DNA from: Thuidium tamariscinum
Taxonomy: Eukaryota > Streptophyta > Bryopsida > Hypnales > Thuidiaceae
Reading direction: 5' to 3'
DNA: 64,000 nucleotides
Assembly: GCA_947034885.2 (NCBI GenBank)
Contig: OX344751.2
Span: forward strand, 16,120,001 to 16,184,000
Positions 47,941 through 58,900 of this stretch are shown in pieces (positions within the stretch are counted from its first letter, which is position 1; each line of letters opens with the position of its first letter). A program made the translations under genes and the position numbers. The notes beneath the pieces are model-generated. The model searched no databases. It saw only the letters and a program-made list of their open reading frames with translations, and was not told where the DNA came from.

Positions 47941-47982
47941 AAAACACTACAAAAAACAGACAATGCCTCTTGCATTGACCCT
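47229..47982. mobile_element. TIR element, copy A
   Basis: Left end aaggtgattgcaagacacat; the right end, reverse complemented, is agggtcaatgcaagaggcat. The interior shares blocks with copies B and C: caaatcaaaatgtcaacata, ttttcctactcaaagaattt and gaggtgtatacattgaaaat. No transposase. An AT microsatellite lies inside at about 47898-47938. Confidence 0.7.
47898..47938. repeat. (AT)n microsatellite
   Basis: About 36 bases of uninterrupted at/ta dinucleotides after tatgaatatat, inside TIR element copy A. Confidence 0.9.
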
Positions 47983-48729
47983 TGAAGTTTCGTTTTATCA
48001 TCAAAAATCTAGTTTTATAAATGATTGATTATATTTTTTCTATTCAAGTTTTTTTTATAAGATTGACAATGAAAATATTGATTAATTTTCTATTATTGAG
48101 GGTTCTAGAAAGTTAGAAATGAGCCTCAAATATACTAGATTTTAAAGGAAAAATCACATTAGAAATTTATTTTAAAACTTTGTAGAGTCATTAGATTTTG
48201 AGAAGCTATAAATTGAATGGTGTTATGCATATTATATTCTTTAACCTCATTTTTTCTTAGCGACCAATTTTTCAAATTTGATATGTGAAAAGAAGATTAG
48301 AAGACTTCAAATTCCTTTCCCAATTTTAACACCTTTGTAATTAAACATTATAATCTTTCAATTCATGAATGATATTGTTGTGTTTTCTTTTCTAATATGA
48401 TTTTTAACAAGTCTATTTTGAATTTGTATCATTACAGTTCAAAAAAAATCTATAAAACTTATCAAAATGTTGCCTTTTGTTTCAATTTAGAAGAAGTTTT
48501 AAGGTCAAAAAAATCTATAGACATTAAAGGGTTAATTGATAAGATTTTTGTATAGATTTTTGTATTTCAGGGGCTAGTTTGAAATCCACTATTAATGTCA
48601 CTCTAGAGCATCATTTAGTTTTATCACTGCAATGTTGTTGTAGACACTAAGTGTCCAATTGATGATAGAGAATTCTTGCATGTAAGAAAGGATTTGCAAG
48701 TGTTCATCTATTGAAATTTGTCCAAAAAG

Positions 48730-49472
48730 GGGGGTGATTGCAAGAAAGATTGGTACTATTTTGCGTCACACTTTGAATGACAGAGTTGTCATTGATTATA
48801 ACTTTTAAACTATAAACCAGATGAATTTGAAATTTTGATTAGAGATGTTTGATATGACAACAATCAAATTCCTTATTTTTCAAAAAAATTCAAAAAAAAT
48901 TTTATAATTAAATTCCAATTAAGTAATTTGTCACACTTTGTAGTTTGAGATTTTTTAGTACTAGTGAGTGTTCAAAATTAATTGTCTAAATCTTAAATTT
49001 TTTATGTCTATTCCCATAGACCCATACTAGGTAGGCATGTTTCTGCCAAAGGAAATCTCAAAAATCATTATTCTCTTTCCTCTACATGTGCACTAATAGG
49101 CCTCCTTTGCACGCATACTTTTGAACATTTAAGATGGTTTGGAGATCATTCTTTTGGTGAATCTCTTCATTATAAAGTTTTCCCAAATTTCTAACTTTTA
49201 TTTATTTTTAATTTTCTTTTCCCTATTTTTTACAAATTAAAATGTCAAAGTACCTATTTTCATGAAAATTTGTACTTTTCTAGTTTTCCTACTTAGAGAA
49301 TTATTTCTATGCTTTTCCTTCCTAGGGTACCTTCTTCTTAGAAGTGTATACATCAAACATATTTCTTACATTTTTTAAAAATTGTTTTTCTAATTATACA
49401 ATACTCCCAAAAAATTCAACAGTACTATGGAAAACGCTACCAAAATCGGTTGATTTTTCTTGCAATGACCTA
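48730..49472. mobile_element. TIR element, copy B
   Basis: Left end gggtgattgcaagaaagatt; the right end, reverse complemented, is aggtcattgcaagaaaaatc. Interior blocks match copy A: caaattaaaatgtcaaagta, ttttcctacttagagaatta and agaagtgtatacatcaaaca. Length is about 743 bp, close to copy A. No coding capacity. Confidence 0.75.
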
Positions 49473-49680
49473 GGGGGAGGTCATGAATAGTGGTTTGGTC
49501 TTTAATGAATACTTTTGAATCTTTTTTAAAGTAGATGATTGGTTCAAGAAGCATGATTTCCAAAAAGACCAATCCATCCTTACATAGTTAATGAGGGCTA
49601 TAAGTTTCAAAAAATATGTATATAAAAACCAAGTAAAAGGAACCATCTACAAGCTAAAGTTGCAACACAAAATGTTGTAT

Positions 49681-50130
49681 TGGATGATTAGAAGAAACAC
49701 CTGTACTATTTGGTATCATACAATGTGTGTTGATTTGTTTTTTGGCTATAACTTTTGTATTTTAATTCTAAATGATTCAAGATTTACAAGGAAGGTACTC
49801 CTGACTATTTCACATCTTGCTTAATTTTTTTATTTTGGTGACTTTTTTGGTGAATGTGTCTCCATAAAATTGTTGAAAATGCCAAAAAAATTAAAATTAA
49901 AATTTTTTTTCCTATTTTTTCCTAATTAAAACATTATTTAAAGTATGTATTTTCTTGAGATTTGGCACTTTGTTACTTCTCCTACTTAGAGAATTCTTCC
50001 ATACATTTCCTTTGGTGGTTACCTTTGTCTTAAAGGTGTTTACATAAGTCATATTTTTAAAATTTTAAAGTATTCCCAAAAAAATCATGAAAATGCCACA
50101 AAATCGACAAGTGTTTCTTGCAATCACCCT
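49681..50130. mobile_element. TIR element, copy C (shorter)
   Basis: Right end, reverse complemented, is agggtgattgcaagaaacac. The left end is diverged (tggatgattagaagaaacac). Interior blocks cttctcctacttagagaatt and aaggtgtttacataagtcat match copies A and B. About 450 bp, so an internal deletion is likely. Confidence 0.65.
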
Positions 50131-52323
50131 ACTGTACAATAGTGTTAACAGTCTGGTAGACTTCTAATGCAATGCCAAGATTCAAGAAACAAAACTCAGT
50201 CAATCAATCCTGTGGGTCCATAATTTTGCTAATGCAATCGAAGAGGCCAAAGTAACTTACAGCCGATTAGTTATCTCCATTTCAATTCCGATTTTCCAAC
50301 ATCCGAGTTTTGATGTGCTACTTCCAGTGCAGTAGAAGGTTGCCCAAAATTTATCCCTGAAAACTAAATAATCATGGACTTGTGCATTATTTTGAATTGA
50401 AGTGTGAATCGCATTTCGGTTAAATACCCACTAGCACCCACACTTTATCTGAAATAGAACCTGTAACTAGTTCCTCTTTCTCTTTGGCTAATTAAGTTAC
50501 ATCCTCACCAAGAATATTAACCATTATCAAGCCAATTCAAGCACTCTGGGGTAAGCCCAACTCCAAATCCCTGAGCACTGGCCATCATCATGCTCTAAGT
50601 TACACACTGATGAATTTGAGACTGTGGTCAGCTAAGTTACAACAGTTGTCTTGAACGTAACTACAGGAACAAAGAAGCATGCCCAAGATCGACCTGGTGC
50701 TCAATACCTTCAGAAGTTAATGCTCAATCAAACACGCTGTGAATACGACTGTAAGTATGACCATCCAAGTCGGGAGTTGCTTGAAGAATGGATATCCACT
50801 TGATTTTATTAGCTTCATCCAATGGAACAATATTATGACAATAAAAATTCTGAAAGCCGCTAGCTAGCTACCAAACTATTTGCGATGGGAAAAACACGAA
50901 TTGAAGTCGCTTTTTTCCACCACGAAGGTACAGAAATGTCCTTGAATGAGTATAACGGGCGACCTCCTAAGTGCTGGCTCTGCCTCATCTACCTAAGCAA
51001 GTTATGAAAACGAACCAGTGTATTTGAATTTCCTCCTCCCTCTGAAAACAGACACAGTATACAGGTAACAAAAGTGGGAGCTATGTTGAGTACTTGACAA
51101 GCAATGTTGCATCAATTGTTCAAGTGAGGTACAAATCAATGACTAAGCACAGTGGTGTCCTTACGGGCCCAGCTTCTCGTTTTGGAGAACGGCCGGACAT
51201 TCTAAAATACGGTTCTATCCAGGTTGTAGGAACATGAACTATCATGACAATTATAAGAACAATGCCGGCGGTTGATCGCTGTAATCTACACAACCCTCTT
51301 TCAGGGCTCGACAAATAAAAATAAGAAAAAAAAACATAAATGCTCTACCACTACCGTCCGCGTTTCACTCGACAACGAAAAAGTGCCAATCGCTACAGTA
51401 AATTGAATGACTCTACACAACCCCCTGAATCAAAGAAAAACCCATCCCAGAGCTATATCCATGTGTGACCGCAGATCCAAGTATACCGTACCTTCACAGG
51501 GAAATCTCGAGAAATCCATAGCCCCTTTCCGGAATTCTCAACCCCAGATCGCAGCAAACGAATTCATCTCCCCCTCAAGCTCAAAAGCTCGGTTGCGAAT
51601 ACCTCTGGGTCCATTGCCACACCTCGAACGCTATACAACCCTCAATGTGGATTTCAACAAGTCTTGAACATGTTGTCTTATTCCCATCGAGACCTAAACT
51701 AAGGATTTCCTCCTCCGAGAAGTACAAAATCGCGTTTCACAGATTACTCCGGTTTACGGTGAAGAAACCAAGGTGGTGTCGGGCAGATACAACGGTGATT
51801 AAGCTCAGGGTAGGCTGTAGGCGATCCGTGGAGTACAGGTAAGAAGAAACGGCTTCTCACGTTGCCGAGCCAGGTTTGATCCCCATCCGCCGCCCCTGGA
51901 TGCCGATCGCCACTTTTGAAAGGTCCTACACAGCGCAAAGCTCCATACCACCTTGTTTCGCTATCTGAAGTTCGTTGGTCCTCGACTTCAATATAATAGG
52001 CATACACCGAATTTTCGCTTGTTCCTCCGTTTGGAACTACTATAGACAGAGTTGAATATTCTGATCATCTCCGAACAAGGATTTCTCTAGCGGATTTTTT
52101 GAGCTGACAAGCTTCTGGGGCACCGTGTCGCCCACCTGAACCTTGTTCAACATATTCTTCCCACCATTCAGCTCCTTATGAGGAACAAACATCATGAACG
52201 TACGGTATCATGATTGAATCTAAGAACCATGTGATGGATGTGGGCTTGCCAATCCATACTATTTGGTGCTGGTTAGGTCGGGATCCAGAGGAATCTCCAG
52301 AAATTTGTAGTTAAATTAAACAC
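50131..52323 (-). other. Probable 3' UTR and downstream region of the AP2/B3 gene
   Basis: GC content rises from about 50.1 kb, and the region lies directly downstream of the AP2/B3 stop codon on the minus strand. Short frames here have no family features. It may hold 3' UTR sequence. Confidence 0.35.
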
Positions 52324-55300
52324 TTATGGGTTGGTAGCCTCACGATCTAAGCCTTCACCACCTTGGTCAGAGGAATCATGCTCAGGCTTTTGCTGTTGCT
52401 GTTGTTGTCGCTCGTGCTGCTGCGCGGACTGTTGAAGGAAGTCCGATTGTTCCGTGGTTCCACTTTCTTGGCGCAAGATTGGAGCCTGAATCGGAGAACA
52501 ATGTCTCTTAATGCCTGTTTGGACTTCCGCAGAGTCCTCCTGTTGACGATGCCAAGCAGGGTGAGCTTGCTCTGGTGAGTCCTGAAGTTCTGCATGTGCA
52601 AGGCTCAGAGATGTGTTATTCGCGTCTGCCGCTCCTTTCGCTTGATCCGAGCATCCTTGCGGGTAGTCCTGATGTCTCACAGTTTCACGTTTCCGTTTTT
52701 CCAAAACCATAGGGCTTGATCGACTAGAGTTAGAATCCAATGCGGAGGCCACACTCTCAGTGCTCGATCTTGCTTTGGGATCCTCTCTTTCCATCATCGA
52801 AATCGCTGTGCTTTTGAGAGGTGAGGAGCCCTCATGACCACTGGAGCTACTAGTACTAGCATGTAAGCTGGTCCGTATTGGAGTCCGTCCATGCTCAGGT
52901 GACAGGTGTTCTTCCTGCTGCTTGTGTTGCAAGGATTTGAACGCACTCAGCTGTTGGCCCTGATTCCCAAGTCGAAAGGAAAAAAATTCTCCTGGGGGTA
53001 TCGCTGATAGAGATGCTGACCGCGGAAGACTACCACCATTATGTAAGGAAGACAGATTTCCCGGTGAGGACGCATACACGTCATCTAATAATCTCGAGGG
53101 TAATGTACGAGTAGCAAAGTTAGGGATTGACTGCAAATGGGGCATTTGAGAAGCAAGAGGAGCAGCTCGTTCCAAGTCAACCCCAAACAGTCTTGTTCCG
53201 CTGCTAGTACTGGGAGCTTCTTCGCTCTGTGATGATGTGCTGCTACTGGAGGCAACAAGAGACCGTTCATGGATGAGACCGCCATCTGTGTCTCTTGATT
53301 GCCGCAGTGCCCTGTGTTCAATACCCGCAATGAAATTTTCTGTAGATGCGTGACATTTCAACGGCGAAGAGTGTAAGCCAAGGTTGAGACTGGCGGCGAC
53401 CATGCTTGCTGTCACCGAATCTGGAATACTTCCCGAATTACCAGATCCCAATGACGCACCCAGAGCTGACTGCATCATTTGACTGTAGATGTTGCCATAC
53501 AGCAACGTCTTCTCCATGCTTGGCTGAATGTTTGAGGAAATCCCTGGGACTTGGGGAGCGGAAAAATTGAATGGCTGCCACATCGAAGTGCTGAAAGGGC
53601 CGCCTGAGCCCTTCAATGGTGCGAAGGAGTTGTTGCACTGTCCTGTCCATGCACTTCGAAACGTGGGTCTATCAGACGTGGAAGTCCCTCCTGGAATCAT
53701 CTGTTTTCGACGGAAGTCAATGTAAAGTTCTTGGCTCGAGCCTCGCTCAAATGACACTATATCCCCAGCATCGAGTTTCTTCTCCTTGACAAATCTGCTC
53801 CAGCCCTTGGTGAGCACGTAACTTTGGCTACTATTCCAATATGAGTAACGGAATCGCCAATGTTTTCCTGAGACGTCCTCAAATGATAGCGTTTGTCCTG
53901 GTGAATTTGCGGATAGATCAAGAGGAAAGCAACGCTCGGCATGCTGTTTTGGAATTACAAGCCTGTTCAGCTTACCAACGTCACTAGGAGTGACTGCCTT
54001 GTCAAATAAATGTTCTCGTGTCGGCGCATTCTCCTTCGGCACACTTCGGCCGCTGGGCAGGTTTGGCGGTAGGCACATTGAAGTATCAACAGGGGATGCG
54101 CTCGATCGCAGGCCGAAAGATCCGACTGAAAGTCCAGTGGCGGGAGTAGACGATCTGCAAATGTCAAGAGCTCGACGTCGCGCACTGACTGCGCTCGCAG
54201 CTGCATCCATATTGAATACCTTCTTACATTGATCAAGCTCTTCGTCATACGTGTGGCGCCTCAGCATCTCCACAATCTGCTCTTTGCTGAAATTTCGCAG
54301 GAACTCGGATTCATAGTCATTGTCCTGGACTGGACGGAAATTTGTCATTGCATCACGCCCTCGAAACTTGATCGCAGCCCTATCATACGCCCGTGCAGCT
54401 TCCTCTTCCGTGTTGAAGGTTCCCAACCAGATACGTTGGTGCTTCTCGTAAATCTGTGCCCCCCATCGTCCATTTGATTGGGGCACCACCCCTCGGAATT
54501 GGGAAGATGGTAACTTGCTATTGTTCTGCTCTCGGCCACGATCGTCACCGTAATCTGAGTCGCCAGAACCTGAAAAACTAGGACCACTATGTGTTCGTTC
54601 TATGCTACCCCTTTGTCCTGGAACCTCCCAAGCACCTGCACCTGAATAGGCACTCGGGCCACTGTTTGTTCGTTCTAGCGCACCTCTTCGTCCAACATCC
54701 CATTGGCCCGATGGCCAATGCTTCAAATCTGCACCTCGTTGATACTCTGCCTCCAATCTGGAACCTGTTCCATGCATCGGCCAAGGCTGAGCTCAGTTCA
54801 ATATCGAAACCAATTAGTTAATTGAGCTCTAGATCTGGTCAAGGTCGACTCGGGCCTCGAGCAAATCTGAGCCCTCTTTCAATTTGCATAAAATCTACCA
54901 ACGTACCGTTTCAATGATCCCACGTTAAATTAACACATGGTCCCTTAAATTAACACATGGTCCTTTCCCTCTTCAAAATGTGCCACTTTCATTTGTTATG
55001 GGTCCATATTCCCTGATGTTTACAAGTCCCATTGGTGCTAGTACCTGGGAAATACTTGCACCTGTAGAATTGCAGCAAATACCAAGAAAACCATGCCAAT
55101 ATGGAAATCCAAGATTTTTTCCCTGCAAAACTTCAGGAAAGTAGCCCTCGAAGAGCAGTTGAGGATGGCCGTCTCACCTAAAAGATGCAACGGTTGACTT
55201 CCTTCTCCGAAACTGTTTGTGTTCGAGGGAGGATATGCTCGGTGCTCGTCAACAGCAACCCTAAAATAGTTCTCGTTTCCTGCGACAGTCCCTGATGAGT

Positions 55301-55679
55301 GAGGCATTGAAAAGTCGTGTATCTCAGAACTACCATGCATGCGCCTCCTGTCGCGGTCATCGTAGCGAAATAAACTAGCGGCTGCATGAATGGGAAACTT
55401 GGAGGCAGCTGCTGTTTCTGCGATACCCAGCATAGCCGTTTTCTCCTCCACCGAGTAAAACTCTGGAATTGGGGAGACTGGATTCGGTCTTCTAATTACT
55501 GAAACGGGGGGGCAGGTTTCCGCTTCTTCCGGCCCTCCACTCGGACTTCCCACAATCTTAGAGCTGGAGACATCGCTATCTGACGAAGTGGCTGCGGATT
55601 CGAAGTTGTTCAATCGTAAAGTAACGTCCGGCCCATGACAAGGCTCGCTGGACAAGCGAGACACGGGTTTGGACCACAT
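52324..55679 (-). CDS. RAV: RAV-type AP2/B3 transcription factor, probable repressor
   Basis: Nuclear DNA-binding protein with one AP2 and one B3 domain, the RAV architecture. Two minus-strand exons, 55679-55178 and 54791-52324, join through a split codon (donor TTTTAG|GTGAG, acceptor ACTGAG|CTCAG) to 989 residues; an internal ATG at 54777 would give 817. The AP2 domain is about 265-320 ([37 protein letters not shown]). The B3 domain is about 429-529 ([51 protein letters not shown]). Two repression-type motifs follow: LNLGL (636-640), EAR-like, and RLFGV (701-705), the motif known from RAV repressors. The N-terminal part has a duplicated [16 protein letters not shown] unit, and the C-terminus is long, Ser- and Gln-rich. 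It is much longer than angiosperm RAV proteins (about 350 residues). The upstream exon is inferred from frame and splice sites. Confidence 0.85.
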
Positions 55680-57000
55680 GCCGACAACCTTCTCATCCTG
55701 CGGTCAGAAGAAAATGAAGTCGACGTACGTCACATTCTGTTCAGTGTCAAAATGTGACCAACGGCATGGGCGGAAGCCACAGTATTTCTGCCTTGCAATT
55801 CCTTTACGAAAAGACAATGCCAATGCCTTCTGTGATGATAACACTATTCTGTGAAACACATAGAATCACTCATGTGATCGATGGAAATTCGCAGAAACCG
55901 TCTCGGTTTCTGTGCCTTCTCTCGAGACAAGCTATTTCCTAATCCATGACTCTATCCGGACAATCATGCAGTTGAGACCGGGATATATAAGCTCCTAAAA
56001 TGGAATATGTAATTGTAAAGAGCAGATAACCACAGCTTGAAATCTCACCTTGGTATTCAGACACATCCCTCTGCGTTGGTTCGATAAGACGGCATCTGGA
56101 CATGGTGATCCCTAGTGACTCCGGTTCCGAAGGCGTGCTCTACGCTGATCTCCAGTCTATGACGGAACTTCTTCGTATTGCAATTGAAAAGTACGCCAGA
56201 ACCGGCTGATCTGCGAATTAAAGAAGGCGGTCTGAGAACACACCTTAAAGTAAAGAAATTCGATATCAGACTTCGATGCGGTGAACTATTTCAAAAGCAG
56301 TGTAATCATGAGATATCATACCGGGAAAGAATATCCCTGGGACAATTCAACCCGTCAATGTAATGTGTGAGAGAACTCAAGAGTAAACTACTTCTTTCAT
56401 CAACCTCTCAAACCCTAGCTAGCACTACTACTGGTAGCGTCTGTGAAGGTGAGAATACAGTGTCAGGAACTTAAGCAATATCAGTTTTCAAGTCACTGAA
56501 AACCAACCAGTAAAGGAATGCTTTAGTCCTACAGCAAGATGCTACTTGATACGCAGGCTGAAATAATATATGTTTGATTCCTTTCATAAAAGGAGCTGAT
56601 GCACTATTTTCCAGTCAACAGGAGAGGTTCTATTGAACTTTCCAATTCAAAAAGGTAAAGATCAACTTTGCTCGACTGATCACTAGCAACTATTCACTGT
56701 ACATTCTTAACTGTCAGATCTGCTGTTCCACTTCAACAGAACTCCCAGGGAATGCCATTGCAGGCTGAGTGAGTTATCCTTCTGCTTCTCATCAAAATGT
56801 CACTCAGGAAGTTAACCAGACTTCAAGTTCCACAGACGGCAGAAGATTCCTAAAGTGACAGTTCGAAATGCAATCAGCACATCCTGCTCTTCGAATTTCG
56901 AAGTTCAGAGATCAGGTGTTCGCCGGCTTAGAAGCTCTGTCGTTAGTAGCACGAAGAGTAAGCATGCGTAAACACTGTCAAAGTTTTAGAAGTGGGAGCT
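55680..57000 (-). other. 5' leader region of the AP2/B3 gene, possible spliced leader exon
   Basis: An acceptor-like CCGCAG lies 18 bases before the ATG at 55679. A donor-like CCAAG|GTGAG lies at 56050, preceded by a short ATG frame reading MSRCRLIEPTQRDVSEYQG. Splicing these two sites would put a stop right after that frame, making it a 5' leader with a short upstream ORF and not coding sequence. This is inference from splice motifs only. Confidence 0.35.
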
Positions 57001-58900
57001 GCCACCTCTAGCTCGCATGACTTGACGTCGAGTGACGACTACAGTAGGTCTACAGTTCATCGCCTTGCATAAACCGGAGGTTAACGAGCTGCGAACGATT
57101 TCTTCAGCTATCACAGTCAGATTCTCATTGCTAGCCCCTTCAAGAAAACGGAGAAAAGACGAATACAATAAACGCATCCGCGGGAGCGACACGCCGTTCC
57201 AAACCACACCGACACCCAACAACCACGACCCTGACCGAGCCATATCATCTAGTTCCAACGTCGCAGCTGCCTAACATGCTTCTCTCCACCTACAAGAGCT
57301 TACGAATTGTGGAGGATATAGCAATCGAACGGTGAACAGAGATTTCTGCCAGGAGCGTCAATCACTTCGACGCGAACTACCTTGTGTAGCCAGAATCCGG
57401 CATCGGTCAACATGTACCAGTGACTTGCTACAGTGGATGAGTTTGAAGCGCACTCGCAAGCGTCCATCAGAAACGTAACACGGCCTGCAATTACCGGATC
57501 CTACCTCAATGCTGGATCTCACATACCCCAGAGCGGAACAGAACAGGCTCCAATCTCGCATCCTCACTTAACTCAACCTCAATGCAGGGACGTTCACCTT
57601 CTTACCACCGACACGCGCACACTACAGTCAAAACAACTACAACAGCAGCGAAGAAAGGCACGCAGCAGCAAGTCGCACGCAATGTTAACCCGCCAATCCC
57701 CGAGGCCACTCCAACCATTCACGAAATTGGCATTACCTGCCGCAGCATCATCTGCTGCTCATTACAAACACTCTCGCTCGCTCGTTCGCTCGTTCGCGCT
57801 TACTCTCTTTCTCACTCTTTCTCTCTCTTCCTTACGAGCGTTACCAATCCTCCTCCCTAACCATCCACTCCAGTCTCTTCCCCCTCCTCCGCCGTCGCCG
57901 CGCCGTTCCACGCGCATCCACCACGTGAGATTCCCCACGGCTAGCTAGCTAGCTCGCGCGTCCACTGATCCCCTCCGCACCGCCACCGCTACCAATGCTC
58001 AGGCTTCGCATCACTCCCCACGACGACCCGGCTCAGTCAAAGGCGCTTCGCGTTTCAGCCCCTCTCCAACTGCTCCCCCTGTAGCCACAGTGTCCAGTAC
58101 TCCACGGAAGGGGAAGCCCAGCCAGCCAGCCCGCCCAGCCAACGCCCAGCCAACGCCAAGGCGCAGCAGCCCGCCCAGGCAAGCGAAGCGCACAAGCTAG
58201 CCCAAGGCGACAGGGAAGCAGCAGCGCAGGGCCCCTCCAGCAGCTGATTTTGCACCAGGCAAGGGGAAAGCCCGCTTGCTTCCTTCGCATCCAGCCAAGA
58301 GGGTCGTAGCAGCAGAGAGTACAATGCAGAGAGCACGTGACTAGTAAGTTAGCGGAAGGCACTAGTAAGTCGCCAGAGTGGCGTCAGGCAGCATAATGAA
58401 GGCCAGGTAGCGGGAGGCGGAAGCCGGAAGGGAAAGGGGAAAGCGAAAGCCAGCGACGGAACACGGCACGGCACGGATGGGACTCCGCCCTCCGGGACTA
58501 CTGAGGCCCCTCCCTCCAACGCCCGCCGGGCCTGCGGGCCAGTTTCCTCCCTTTATTTTTTTCGCCCTTTTAAATTGATGACCCCCGCCCAAGACGTCCC
58601 TGTCCGAATCTGCACCGTCCAACGGGGGCGGAATCCGAGGGTGGCCAGCGTCGACCGAGAATGGCCCCTGCGTCTACCGACGGCGGGCTGTCAGTGCCGC
58701 AGGGGGCGGGCGCCCGGGCGAGAACCACGCCTGGAATTTATTGTTGTTTCGGGGCTCGTATTTGCGCGGAAAAGGGCCCCCCCTCAGTCAGGCCCTCACT
58801 CCCCACCCCACCCGGACTCGCTCTCGCTCTCATTTAGGCCCTGTCAGAAGGTGTGACGCGGGGGTGACATAAGGCCTACCCTCCCTGAGATTACGACCCA
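57000..58900 (-). promoter_or_regulatory. GC- and CpG-rich block, probable leader/promoter of the AP2/B3 gene
   Basis: This block stands out as the most GC-rich part of the window, with CT/GA-rich runs (ctcgctcgctcgttcgctcg at about 57774 and long ctctttctc runs after it) and a gctagctagctagc run at about 57940. It lies upstream of the AP2/B3 gene. Open frames in it are of the type expected by chance in GC-rich DNA, with no recognisable domain. The transcription start is not located. Confidence 0.45.

Noticed and set aside
47944..48660. cactacaaaaaacagac considered as the start of another CACTA element
   Set aside because: No matching inverted end or 3-bp duplication was found downstream.
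51407..52007. Short open frames downstream of the AP2/B3 gene on both strands
   Set aside because: No start context, domain or splice support; better explained as 3' untranslated sequence.
57358..58856. Several overlapping open frames of 60-170 codons on both strands in the GC-rich block
   Set aside because: They overlap one another in many frames, have no domain or codon signature, and are expected in GC-rich, stop-poor DNA.
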